From assembly GCA_034401795.1 (NCBI GenBank), contig CM067373.1:35933443-35997442 (forward strand): DNA of 64,000 bases, given 5' to 3'. Each line of letters opens with the position of its first letter. Within the stretch, counting starts at the first letter, position 1. Below, piece by piece: positions 1 through 9,866 of this stretch. The DNA comes from Chaetoderma sp. LZ-2023a. Lineage: Eukaryota; Mollusca; Caudofoveata; Chaetodermatida; Chaetodermatidae. Made by a program: the position numbers and the translations under genes. The notes below the pieces were generated by a model. The model had not been told where the DNA came from. It did no database searches and saw nothing but the letters and a program-made list of their open reading frames with translations.

Positions 1-75
1 TTCAGAAATGCACCTATCATAAATCCCATTCATTGTCTTATATGTTTCAATGATGTCCCCTCGAAGCCTCGAAGA
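1..75 (-). pseudogene. CR1/L2-like retrotransposon RT C-terminal fragment, cut by window edge
   Basis: Read on the minus strand from about 75 down to 1, one frame gives RLRGDIIETYKTMNGIYDR. This resembles the conserved segment just after the RT core of CR1/L2-clade non-LTR retrotransposons (RLRGDxIexYK). The same motif recurs at 15147-15540. Only about 25 codons are present and the 3' end lies left of the window. It is a truncated mobile-element remnant, not a host gene. Confidence 0.6.
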
Positions 76-184
76 AGAAGAAGAAGCATACACGCACGTG
101 CACGCATGCATGTGTGGACACATGGGCGGGCAGAATAATCCCACCTTTCTTCGAAAAACGTTTCATAATGATGAGGATAATTGG

Positions 185-330
185 TCAAAGTTCAAAGGTC
201 AAAGTTGCTTTATTTCATGGTTTTTCTATACATGTAAATAGAATCTAAACAGGCAGTCCATCAAAGGCATGGCCTATTGAGCATTGGACTCCTTGCACAC
301 ATTACAAAACATTTATACATTAACATATAT
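185..330 (-). repeat. 3' tail of a CR1-like element, copy 1
   Basis: The reverse complement matches 8990-9147: both have a TGCCTTTGATGGACTGCC block followed by AT-rich sequence, GAAATAAA and short ACTTTGAAC-type repeats. Such repeats are typical of CR1/L2 3' tails. The rest of 331-568 holds no recognisable gene. Confidence 0.5.
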
Positions 331-559
331 ATGACACACGAGACAGTGGCACAGTGACAGAATGCTAAAAATCTACGTTAATATGAAAACTTATACAGGG
401 ACTTGACTACCTTTCTGGGATTATTAGCCAGTAAATTAACCTATTTGGGGATTTTATTAGCCATACAGATTTTCGGTTAGAAATGATATGAGTCTCGCCT
501 CAGACTTATAATATACACTAGATCACATTTAGGTAGGCCCATATAAACATATAATCACG

Positions 560-568
<9 letters not shown>

Positions 569-648
<80 letters not shown>
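569..648. repeat. (AT)n microsatellite
   Basis: About 80 bp of near-perfect AT dinucleotide repeat. Open frames here encode only Ile-Tyr repeats and are artefacts. Confidence 0.97.
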
Positions 649-650
<2 letters not shown>

Positions 651-854
651 AACCAAAAAAGTTTAGCAAAACTGAGAATATTACTGTATAAATGTTATTT
701 AACAAAAACAATAAATTGATTCAAATATATTATTTATTTGATAGGTCATTTTCCAATTTGAACAACAGTCTCTTGTTACTGTAATGATAGCATCGCGTCT
801 TTAACATGGCATCATTCAACGGAAGGGTCCAATTTAAATAATGACACTGAGCTG

Positions 855-1880
855 TCAATACCAGTTGTGACATCCACGCGCATTAACCACCGCCGTACAT
901 CGCTTTCTCATGCTTCGAATTAAGCACCTGATGTCACAAAGAGGAATTGCATCCCATTCCTGGAGCAGTGCAGCTTCCAGCTCCCGCACATTGTGAGGAT
1001 GTGGATGGGTTGCACGCACCATATGGCCAAGAATGTCCCACACGTGTTTGATAGGAGACAGGTCTGGTGATCGCGCTGGCCAGTCCAACACCGGAACGTT
1101 GTTAGCCTCAAGGAAATCACTGGTGACCCTAGCTGAATGAGGACGGGCGTTGTCTTGCTGGAACATAAAGTCTGCATGATGCTACATCAAAGGGATGACA
1201 ACAGGGGCGACAACTTCTTCACAGTAACATTGAGCCGTTAAATTTCCGCGAATCACAATAAGATCTGTTTTTGCCATTTTCATGGATTCCAGCTCACACC
1301 ATGACACTGCCGCCACCGAATCTGTCGTGCTTAATGATGTTGGCTGCATCATACCATTCTCTTAAACGTCGCCAAACCCGTTGCCTACCATCCACCACAT
1401 CCACACAAAACCTTGACTCATCACTGAACAAAACGTTGCTCCATTGTTGAGCACGCCATCGCTGATGAGTTCTCGCCCATGCAAACCGATTCTCGATGTG
1501 ACGCTCTGTAGCAGAACAGCAACAAGTGGACGATGGGCATGCAGTCCAGCATCATGGAGTTTGTTTCACACAGTTTGTAAATGCACTGTAGTGCCGGTAG
1601 TGGTGTGCAAATTACGGGACAGCTGCAGCGCAGTCCCAAACCAGTGACGTCGTGATGACATCACTAAGTAGCGGTCTTCTCGTGGTGGTGTTGCTCTCGG
1701 TCTGCCAGATCATGGTCAGTCATTAACATGCCCAGTTTCCTGCTCACATTGGCGGAGACGGGAAATGGTTGAGGCATGAACATTAAAATGTCGAACAACA
1801 GCGCGAACGCTCTACTCAGTAGTGAGTCTTGCCATTGCTTAATGGCGCTGATTTTCGGGTAGCCCTGGGCGGTGGCCATG
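855..1880 (-). pseudogene. Tc1/mariner-like (DD34E) transposase, decayed
   Basis: Minus-strand frames give a nearly complete Tc1-type transposase of about 340 codons. From the 5' side there is a helix-turn-helix (VVRHFNVHASTISRLR, about 1735-1800), a GRPR-type hinge near 1690, an RxxHDAGLHAHRP segment near 1530, and the catalytic C-terminus at 855-1166 (QQDNARPHSARV, LDWPARSPDLSPI, HVWD). Several in-frame stops separate the blocks. The spacing from the second catalytic Asp to the third acidic position is 34 residues, but that Glu is replaced by Lys (AAA codon at 1047-1049). The copy is therefore both interrupted and catalytically dead. Terminal inverted repeats were not identified with confidence. 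The family normally moves by cut-and-paste into TA sites. Confidence 0.88.
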
Positions 1881-2096
1881 TTCGGTAGGGTAAACTTTTA
1901 AGCGTTTTCTGTTAACGTTCGTTATCTGCTTTTGCAATATGGTGAATTTTTGCCTACGCTACCCACCAATGTGGGCCAGTGCATGAAAAATGCATTTTCA
2001 CATGCAGTAAGCGTGCGGCTGAGCAATGCAAGAAATGATTTGCATTTCTTCATGATCAGCGAGACGTTACATTGACGAAACATGCCTGCAAATTTG

Positions 2097-2356
2097 TATA
2101 TGAATCGTCAGTGTGTCAGTATATCAGATATGTGAAAGCTGGTCGGCCAATCCTTGACTATTGTCTTGGTGCGGTGGTCCAGTGGAAAGATGCCTGGTTG
2201 CTGATCCTATGCGGAGTTGCAGAATGGCGGTTCGATCCCCCGACCGGGAGATGGTGATCAACAAATTAAACTAACGGGTGCATCACTGTCGGCTAAGTTA
2301 GCACATGGAAATTGAAGCCGCACGTTGCCAGTGCGTCAATAAAATAAAAATACATA
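2097..2356 (+). repeat. tRNA-derived SINE, copy 1
   Basis: The tRNA-like head has an A-box-like TGGTCCAGTGG (about 2175) and a B box GGTTCGATCCC (2229-2239), the internal RNA polymerase III promoter elements. It is followed by a unique body and an A-rich tail AATAAAATAAAAATACAT. A leader (GAATCGTCAGTGTGTCAG) precedes the head and is shared by all full copies. Confidence 0.75.
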
Positions 2357-2442
2357 TACTGCCAGAGCCGTGCTGGAGTCAGAGTACAATAGGCGTAAAA
2401 GCCTAGGATTGATTGTGACAGATGCATCCACAGATAGTCCCA

Positions 2443-2702
2443 TATGAATCGTCAGTGTGTCAGTATATCAGATATGTGAAAGCTGGTCGGCCAATCCTTG
2501 ACTATTGTCTTGGTGCGGTGGTCCAGTGGAAAGATGCCTGGTTGCTGATGCTATGCGGAGTTGCAGAATGGCGGTTCGATCCCCCGACCGGGAGATGGTG
2601 ATTAACAAATTAAACTAACGGGTGCATCACTGTCGGCTAAGTTAGCACATGGAAATTGAAGCCACACGTTGCCGCCAGTGCGTCAATAAAATAAAAATAC
2701 AT
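2443..2702 (+). repeat. tRNA-derived SINE, copy 2
   Basis: Nearly identical to copy 1, with the same A and B boxes, body and tail. It differs by a GCC insertion near the 3' end. An about 75-bp spacer containing GTACAATAGGCGTAAAAG precedes it and recurs before copy 5, so the repeated unit extends 5' of the tRNA-like head. Confidence 0.75.
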
Positions 2703-2968
2703 ATGAATCGTCAGTGTGTCAGTATATCAGACATGTGAAAGCTGGTCGGCCAATCCTTGACTTTTAGTCTTGGTGCGGCGGTCCAGTGGAAAGATGCCTG
2801 GTTACTGATGCTATGCGGAGTTGCAGAATGGCTGTTCGATCCCCCGACCGGGAGATGGTGATCAACAAATTAAACAAATGGGTGCATGACTGTCGGCTAA
2901 GTTAGCACATGGAAATTGAAGCCGCATGTTGCCAGTGCGTCAATAAAATAAAAAAATACATACATACA
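2703..2968 (+). repeat. tRNA-derived SINE, copy 3
   Basis: Directly abuts the tail of copy 2 without a spacer. The B box is intact and the tail ends in ATACATACATACACA. Confidence 0.72.
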
Positions 2969-2970
2969 CA

Positions 2971-3090
2971 CCCGACCAGGAGATGGTGATCAACAAATTA
3001 AACTAATGGGTGCATGACTGTCGGCTGGTTAGCACATAGAAATTGAAGCCGCACGTTGCCAGTGCGTCAATAAAATAAAAATACATATAC
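2971..3090 (+). repeat. tRNA-derived SINE, copy 4 (3' part only)
   Basis: Begins just after the B-box position (CCCGACCAGGAGATGG) and contains only the body and tail, a 5'-truncated copy. Confidence 0.68.
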
Positions 3091-3173
3091 TGCCAGAGCC
3101 GTGATGTTGTCAGAGTACAATAGGCGTAAAAAGCCTAGGATTGAATCGTGTCAGGTGCATCCACAGATAGTTC

Positions 3174-3436
3174 CATATGAATCGTCAGTGTGTCAGTATA
3201 TCAGACATGTGACAACTGGTCGGCCAAACCTTGACATTTTTAATCTTGGCGCAGTGGTCAGTGGAAAGATGTCTGGTTGCTGATGCTGTTGCAGTATGGC
3301 AGTTCGATCCCCCTACCTGGAGATGGTGATCAACAAATTAAACTAATGGGTGCATGACTGTCGGCTGGTTAGCACATAGAAATTGAAGCCGCACGTTGCC
3401 AGTGATTCAATAAAATAAAAATACATACATACATAT
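3174..3436 (+). repeat. tRNA-derived SINE, copy 5
   Basis: More diverged than the others, with a short deletion between the A and B boxes. The B box GGTTCGATCCC is changed to AGTTCGATCCC. The tail ends in ATACATACATACAT. Confidence 0.68.
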
Positions 3437-3701
3437 ACATGCACATACTTATAGTATACATACACACATACCAGGGTTTCAACAAACTTTCTGAATACAG
3501 GAAGTCTGGGACTTCTTGGGTAATGCTATTTGGAGTCTAAGCTAGAAACATGAAGGTCTAAAATGGTTCAAATACATATAATTTGGTTAAAATCATTGTT
3601 TTTAGAGATATCAGGGCCAATAATAGGAAGTCCAGGACTTTCTTGGTATGTTTTGTGGAGTTCAGACACGAGCCTTGATATATATGTCATATATACACAT
3701 G

Positions 3702-3708
<7 letters not shown>
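3437..3708. other. No gene seen
   Basis: AT-rich sequence with short ATACAT repeats. The only open frames are short and resemble nothing I recognise. Confidence 0.5.

Positions 3709-3780
<72 letters not shown>
3709..3780. repeat. (TA)n microsatellite
   Basis: About 72 bp of perfect TA repeat. Frames through it encode Tyr-Ile repeats only. Confidence 0.97.
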
Positions 3781-3784
<4 letters not shown>

Positions 3785-4148
3785 TTCCATTGAGCGGTGG
3801 GTGGGTAGGGCTGTCCCTTCTTTGGTGTTTACATAGATATGTGCCACTATGTGCACAAACATAAAACACACGACGTTCAAACACATATTTATGGCATTAA
3901 TATTTACATACACACATACATATTTACTGACTTAAATAAACATATATTATACATATACTCCCTAATTACATCATTATCTCATTTTATTTAAATTTAGTTT
4001 GGAGTGGTTTATTATTATATAGGACTTTTGTATGCTACTGAGGGTGGGGTGGGGGGCAGGAAAGAGCTCATCACTGTAATATAAAGTTGAGATAGTTGGA
4101 GTTGTTAAGAATCCACCGATGCGTTGATCGTATGTGGGCTATTTAAGT

Positions 4149-4149
<1 letters not shown>

Positions 4150-4219
<70 letters not shown>
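4150..4219. repeat. (GTA)n microsatellite, probable retrotransposon tail
   Basis: About 23 units of AGT/GTA. Read on the minus strand it is (CTA)n and lies downstream of the CR1/L2-like RT stop at 4401. The plus-strand copy ending near 8347 is also followed by (CTA)n, so this is probably the 3' tail of the element. Confidence 0.8.
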
Positions 4220-4220
<1 letters not shown>

Positions 4221-4291
4221 AAAGTAGACTGTGAAGTATGTTTGTGTTTAGACTTATTACTTCAATTATTAGGTTAGGTTAGTTTATCTAT

Positions 4292-4332
4292 AGTGGTGGT
4301 GGTGGTGGTGGTGGTGGTGGTGGTGGTGGTGG
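4292..4332. repeat. (GTG)n microsatellite
   Basis: About 13 GTG units between the RT stop and the (GTA)n tail, within the presumed 3' UTR of the minus-strand retrotransposon. Confidence 0.9.
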
Positions 4333-4400
4333 AATGTCTTATGTTTGTGTTATTATTAATTAGCAGAGAATCTGTGACCATCAGGTATAAATATATTAAT

Positions 4401-4740
4401 TTAGTATTTGTCAATCATAGATTCCTTGGCAATCTTCTTAAAGGATTTCAGGTTTAATATACTATCCCATATTTTTATACTGGTGCTGTTCCATAGTTTT
4501 GTGGCTGCTATTGTAATTCGTCGTTTTCCTATTTCTGTTCGTGTAAATTGAGTGTGTAAATTGTGTTTTGTCCTAGTGTTGTGTTTGTGGATGTCGGTGC
4601 TTAGTGTGAAATTGGAGGCTATGGATTGTGGTAATGTATTGTGGTGAAACTCTTTTACAATGGTATACACCTGTAGTTTGCCTATGTCCTTTAGTTTTAA
4701 TAGCATTTCTGACGTGAATATATTCTGGCCCTTTGCTGGT
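4401..4740 (-). pseudogene. Non-LTR RT C-terminal domain
   Basis: An open stretch of about 100 codons contains HNTRTKHNLH and AATKLWNS, hallmarks of the region C-terminal to the RT in L2/CR1-like elements. The stop is at 4401-4403. It is highly similar to the plus-strand fragment at 8042-8347, so both come from one family. A frame break separates it from the RT body at 4821. Confidence 0.82.
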
Positions 4741-4820
4741 TTAGAAAAGAGTTTTAGTGCCTTTTTTGTAGACTTTGTAGTTTTGTTAGGCTGCTTTTGT
4801 GTGCATTCGTCCAGATAGCG

Positions 4821-5275
4821 TTACAGTAGGTGAGATGCGGAAGAACAAGGGTGCAGTATAGAGTTTTGATTGTAGCTGGTGTCATGTGAGGTTTTAGTCT
4901 TTGTATGACACCTATGCCTCTTGCCACCTTTGCTGTTACCGTCTCGACTTGTTTTGGCCCAGGTCAAATGTTTATCCAAATATACTCTCAAGAATTTGAC
5001 AAATAGGGCCTCTTCAATTTCCTTTTTGTTTATGCAGATTTTTGGAATTTCATCTTTTTTTAGTTTGAGATTTGTAAATAACATATAATTTGTTTTGTCA
5101 ACATTCGATGATAATTTGTTTTTTGAAAACCAGTCAGTAATTTCTTCCATTTCCTTATTTGCTTTTCTGTATAAGGTGATAAGGTGTCTATGTTGTCATC
5201 ACAGCAAAAAGCACTTGTGTCATCAGCGAACAGTATTAATGGCATGTGCTTGCATATGTTAGGTAGATCATTCAT
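4821..5275 (-). pseudogene. Non-LTR reverse transcriptase, catalytic palm part
   Basis: Two overlapping minus frames cover the RT palm: LILFADDTSAF (about 5205-5240) carries the FADD catalytic motif of non-LTR RTs. The following frame has WFSKNKLSSNVDKTNYMLF, the WxxxNKLxxNxxKT motif. At least one frameshift lies between them, near 5150, so the enzyme is inactive. Confidence 0.85.
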
Positions 5276-5505
5276 GTAAAGAAGGAACAGCAGAGGGCCA
5301 AGAATAGATCCCTGAGGAACACCACAAGTTAATTGCCTGTTTTCAGAGCATATCTCATTATATTGTACGCATGTGTTCTTTTACTTAGGTAGTTCGGAAA
5401 CCAGGTGAGTGCACTGCCTCCTATACCATGATAGCCAAGTTTTTTCTAGTAAGATCTGGTGGTTGATAGTGTTGAAAGCTTTTGAAAGGTCCAAGAAGAT
5501 GCCTA

Positions 5506-5930
5506 TTATACTTTGTTTTTTTCCAGTGATTCAATAATGTTTTCTGTCATTTCGGCTATTGCATGCATTGTTGAATGTTTCTCACGAAATCCATATTGCA
5601 ATTTGTATAAAATGGACTTTTTGTCCAGGTAATTTGTCGGTCGATTGTACATTAGGTGCTCTAGTAACTTGGAGACAAGTGGAAGTATGGAGACTGGTCT
5701 GTAATTTGAGAAGTTAGTAGAATGCTTGGCTTTATAAATTGGTGTAACACGTGCTATTTTTAGTTTTGATGGGAAAATGCCTTGTGCTAGGGATAAATTG
5801 CAAATGTGACTAAGTGGGATAAGGATATCCATAACACAAGTTTTATAAATGCGCCACTTAAAACCATCAATTCCGGCACTTTTGGCTGGGTTGAGTTTGT
5901 TTAGAATGTTAAAGATCTCTTCAGTGTTAG
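5506..5930 (-). pseudogene. Non-LTR reverse transcriptase, fingers part
   Basis: The minus frame carries PAKSAGIDG upstream of the listed Met, then IARVTPIYK, NYRPVSILP and LQYGFREKHST. These match RT blocks 1-3 of CR1/L2-type elements (VxPIFK, NYRPISLL, QxGFRxxxST). The frame ends in a stop near 5506 and the palm motif resumes in another frame further on. The gap 5276-5505 contains RT-like residues broken by several stops. Confidence 0.85.
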
Positions 5931-6031
5931 TAGGGTTAACGAAGAATGATGATTGATAGCTGCCTGTAAGGTAATCAGCAAAATTTTCTTGGATGTTGAT
6001 TGGATTTTGTTTGAAAGTTCTGGTCCTATAT

Positions 6032-7335
6032 TTACGAAATAATCATTGCATCTATTGGCAATTTCGAATTTATTGGTAATGACCTTATTCTTGTGAAGAA
6101 ATTGTGAAGAAATTGTGTCTGTTGTGCCGTAATCATCTTGTTTAAAAGTGATTTAATGGTTTTCCATGTCTCTTTTATGTCATTTTTAGACTGTTCAAAT
6201 TTCTTGTAATAATATGTTTTCTTAGCTGTTTTTAATATTTGGTCTAATTTATTTCTATATTTTTTAAACTGAATTTCATTGTAGTTAGTTTGACACTTGA
6301 TAAATGTTAAGTAGAGCTGATGTTTTGTATGACAGGCAGCTATTAATCCACTTGTAAGCCAAGGTTTAGTTGGGTTATGCTTATATTTTTTACTTTCTTT
6401 CAATGGCAAGCTTTGTTCAAAAATAGTCGTGCAGATGTCATGAAATTTGTTGTAGGCATGCTCACAAGACTGAATGTCTGTTACTATGCTCCAATCGACC
6501 TCGGACATAGACCTTTTGAATGTTTCAATGTTGACCTGACAGTAATCTCGGTATTTAAATTTTTCCTGCTCGAATTGTTTCTGGTATGTTTGTTGTTTTT
6601 CTAGGAGAAATATAGGTAAATGATCTAAGATATCGGGTACAAAAATTCCGACATGAGTTTTACTGATATTGTGATTAATATTATTGCAGAATATGTTGTC
6701 AATGACGGTCACTGTATATTCTGTTATTCTAGTTGGTTTGGCTATTGTCGGATAGTAAACGTAGGTATTGAATAAGTTAATGAAGTCTTTGGTATGACAA
6801 CATTTCTGTTGCTGCAGATCAATATTGAAATCACCCATAAGGTTGGCTGTTTTATTTTCCTTTTGTATTGTATCCAGAATTCTGCTCAAAGCTTCAATGA
6901 ATTGTTTGTTGTCACTGTCAGGAAGCCTGTAGATTGTACCAACAATTTTATTTCTACCTTTTCGAATCGGAATTTTGATAAATATTGTTTCAATATATTC
7001 TTCCATCATGGAAAAGTTTTCACGCACAATGAGTTGAATATTGTCTTTTGTGTACATGCCTACACCACCTCCACAATCCTTGTTAATTTTGTCAGATCTG
7101 TGCTTTTCGATAAATGTATAGTTATTCTTGTTGACTAGAGTAGTAGGTGAGTTTATTTTTTAGCCAAGTCTCCGTAATTCCATTAATTCCAAACTCATGT
7201 GCACTCATATCTAGGACATTATTTAACTTGTCATTGTTCTTCAGTATCGATTGGGTGTTTGCGTGCATGAGTGAGAGTGCAATGCTTTCTTTACTGTTTG
7301 TTATAAGGTCATTAAATTTACTTAGAAGCGTATAG
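6032..7335 (-). pseudogene. APE-type endonuclease of non-LTR retrotransposon
   Basis: The main open frame (341 codons from 7057) contains LMGDFNIDL, PTRIT, a downstream TVIDNIF and ILDHLPIF, the catalytic motifs of apurinic-like endonucleases in CR1/L2/Jockey elements. The N-terminal part, with NGITETWL (catalytic Glu motif), is at about 7150-7335 in a frame offset by one base from the rest, with the break near 7140. C-terminal to the nuclease is the usual linker (KPWLTSGL) towards the RT. The domain nicks target DNA to prime reverse transcription. Function is lost through the frameshift and the downstream stop. Confidence 0.85.
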
Positions 7336-7735
7336 TTACAAGTTTGTGGAGGTATGGATAAGTCAGTTCTGGCATCTTTTGAGTTGATGTCTCTATATGT
7401 GTGGGTGTTAAGTTTGAAGGGATTAGGTCTTGTATGTGCTCTATGTATTTATGTTCAACATGTGGATTCATGATTGCAAGTGTGTAGTCAGCATCATCAT
7501 TAATGTGATTGAAAGGGAATAAAGATTTGTTGCAGTTTAGACACCACCATGGTTGGTCATCTAACTCAAGATGGAGATAATCAGAAGCAGTGAGTTTAGA
7601 ACATCTCAAATGAACCCACTCCGAACACAAGTCACATAATAAGGCTTTTTGATTAGTTCTAACAGGTCTCTTACAGGATGAGCAGGGGAATTTGTTGGCA
7701 TGGCAGGGATAGAGGAAGAAAAAAGCCAAAAACAA
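7322..7735 (-). pseudogene. PHD-finger ORF1-like domain of the retrotransposon
   Basis: The 137-codon minus frame has FPCSSCKRPV, LLCDLCSEWVHLRC and WWCLNC. This is a C4HC3 PHD zinc finger with conserved Trp residues. PHD fingers are known in the first ORF of several CR1/L2-like elements, and this one sits directly upstream of the endonuclease. It could be a remnant of ORF1 or an N-terminal extension of ORF2. Calling it a host gene would ignore the neighbouring EN and RT. Confidence 0.75.
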
Positions 7736-7907
7736 CTATGGTTGGAAAGAGTTTAGGGGAGGAAGATGCCAGATATATTTTCCTTTTCTTGGCAAGATTA
7801 TACACGGCGTAGTTTCAATCAGGCAGAAATATTCTACGTTGCTATTACATGTACACAACTGAAAATTGAAATGATGAGAGCTGGTCATTGGTTGGGATAG
7901 GTAATGA

Positions 7908-8041
7908 TAATTAACCCTTTAAGCCTTGAATTTGTTGAAGAAAATCTAAATTTTCTCATAGAAAATGTCAATTTGCAGACTTTGAGAAGACCACTTCCGA
8001 CAATTACCACTGTAGTGATAGGTTCAGTTATCGAGTTATCC
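7908..8041 (+). repeat. Foldback MITE A, left half only
   Basis: Starts TTAACCCTTTAA and shows the left arm of the ~240-bp palindrome (TTTTCTCATAGAAAATGTC, TTTGCAGAC) up to its centre (GTTATCGAG). There it is replaced by the tail of a non-LTR element. Confidence 0.75.
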
Positions 8042-8347
8042 AACGTCCAGCTACAGATGTACACCATTGTTAAAGATTATCACCACAAAACATTGCCACA
8101 ATCCATTGCCTGCAACTTTACACTCAACACTGGTATCCATGGACACAACACTAGGGCCAAACATAATCTACACACCCAATTTATGAGAACAGAAATGCGA
8201 AAACGACGAATCACAGTAGCAGCCACAAAACTATGGAACAGCACCAGTACAAAAATACGCGAAAAAATCCTAAATCAGAAATCCTTTAAAAATTGCCAGA
8301 GAATCTATATTGGACAGGTATTAAAACAATACAAATTTTGCATCTGA
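8042..8347 (+). pseudogene. Non-LTR RT C-terminal fragment, plus-strand copy
   Basis: The open frame contains HNTRAKHNLH and AATKLWNS and aligns along its length with the minus-strand copy at 4401-4706. It is 5'-truncated, the usual outcome of incomplete reverse transcription, and its 5' junction falls inside the MITE at 7908-8041. A CTA-repeat tail follows at 8417. Confidence 0.82.
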
Positions 8348-8416
8348 TTGATATAGATTATCTGTTAATTTATAATATTTAATACAAACATGAGACAAAT
8401 CAACCTGCAATCACCG

Positions 8417-8420
8417 CCAT

Positions 8421-8491
<71 letters not shown>

Positions 8492-8536
8492 GCACCTCCA
8501 CCACCGCCACTACTACTACTATTACTACTACTACTA

Positions 8537-8591
<55 letters not shown>
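8417..8591 (+). repeat. (CTA)n microsatellite, probable retrotransposon tail
   Basis: About 175 bp of ACT/CTA repeat with a short interruption (CACCTCCACCACCGCC near 8492). Frames encode poly-Leu, poly-Ser or poly-Val and are artefacts. Confidence 0.95.
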
Positions 8592-8593
<2 letters not shown>

Positions 8594-8887
8594 TATTCAG
8601 ACATGTTGGGTGAAGCCGTATACACCAATATAACAATCTAACATAATCTGTGATAACTTTTCCATTAAAAAATTCTCTATCTGAAGTGATGAGCTTTCCC
8701 CTTTCGTCCCCATCCCACCCTTCGTACCATACCAATAGTAAATCATTCAAAACCAACATAGAATACCGCACTGATGTATTAGTATATGCACATGTACATG
8801 CGTGTGTGAGTGTGTATACATGTATGAATGTTTGTACACGTATAAAATGAACTGCTGTGTATGTATGCATTCATATATGTTGGTATA

Positions 8888-8932
8888 GGTGCGTGCGTGC
8901 GTGCGTGCGTGCGTACGTGCGTGCGCGCGTGT
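8888..8932. repeat. (GTGC)n microsatellite
   Basis: About 11 imperfect GCGT units ending in GCGCGCGTGTG. Confidence 0.9.
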
Positions 8933-8959
8933 GCATAAGTTAAAGCTACATGCTATATG

Positions 8960-9147
8960 CTATGTACTACATGCCATAGCATCAGCATCATAGCAGCTCT
9001 CATCCCCTCTGGCATGTACACTGTCTCGTATTGTATGCCAGGGGGACCATCGACTCATAGGCTGTGCCTTTGATGGACTGCCCATTTTCGATTTATATAT
9101 ATATGTAAAATATGGTATGAAATAAACAACTTTGAACTTGAACTTGA
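8960..9147 (+). repeat. 3' tail of a CR1-like element, copy 2
   Basis: Matches the reverse complement of 185-330, including TGCCTTTGATGGACTGCC, GAAATAAA and a terminal TTTGAACTTGAACTTGAA repeat. The copies are inverted relative to each other. Confidence 0.55.
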
Positions 9148-9792
9148 ATGGTCCTACGATTCGTGTGGACGCTCTACAATAGGAATCGTTTAGTTTGTAG
9201 CGATACCGATTACTCGTTTTCATAAATCTGAAACAGGAATCGAATCGAAAATGCTTTAATTTAAAATGGAATACGGAGGCCACATGTCGAAAAGACAAAG
9301 AACTGATATGGATGGACATGGAGTATCTTCTGGCACGCACGTGAGTACACTATGCATCTGCAACCTTCATTAATTAGTTCTAGTTTATTTTTGTATCATG
9401 CTTATTTTATTTTAAAGCGTTTTGAACGCTACAATATACTGAATACAGCCGACTTGTAAATTACTCCGCAAAGTTACCTCCCTTGTGCTTGACTAAACCT
9501 GACCTACTTATAATAAAATGAAAATGGTGTTATAACCACACAACGGCGCCTAATAAAGACTATACTATGCACTTAGATTATGCTAGTTCCGTCTGGGCCC
9601 CGTACCAGTACGGGAAATGGCAAAATTCGGAAACGTTTCCGAATGAGAATGATGGCAGTCATGGCTTCCAAATGGCGGAAATGCAGAGGGGTTTCGGAAT
9701 TCGGAAACCACTAATTTTTAAAAACAATTTTCGCATTTCTTGATCAATCCATAGGCGCCTTCAGCGTGATGTCATACTCGCGTGCTACCCTC

Positions 9793-9797
<5 letters not shown>

Positions 9798-9862
<65 letters not shown>
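9798..9862. repeat. (TA)n microsatellite
   Basis: About 64 bp of TA repeat. Confidence 0.96.

Positions 9863-9866
<4 letters not shown>

Larger units (their letters stand above)
4150..7740 (-). mobile_element. CR1/L2-clade non-LTR retrotransposon, full set of domains but decayed
   Basis: Minus-strand domains appear in the order expected for this class: PHD-type zinc finger (ORF1-like), APE-type endonuclease, reverse transcriptase and C-terminal domain, followed by a microsatellite tail. Stops and frameshifts lie between the blocks, so the copy cannot make a full polyprotein. Non-LTR elements copy themselves by target-primed reverse transcription. The sequence does not show whether the 5' end at about 7740 is complete. 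Confidence 0.85.

Noticed and set aside
529..711. Open frames through AT microsatellites (also 3563-3913)
   Set aside because: They encode only Tyr-Ile repeats produced by (TA)n.
2072..2257. A real tRNA gene
   Set aside because: A and B boxes are present, but the cloverleaf is incomplete and the sequence repeats with an A-rich tail, so it is a SINE.
8365..8870. Poly-Ser, poly-Leu and poly-Val frames
   Set aside because: They arise from the CTA trinucleotide repeat; no unique protein sequence.
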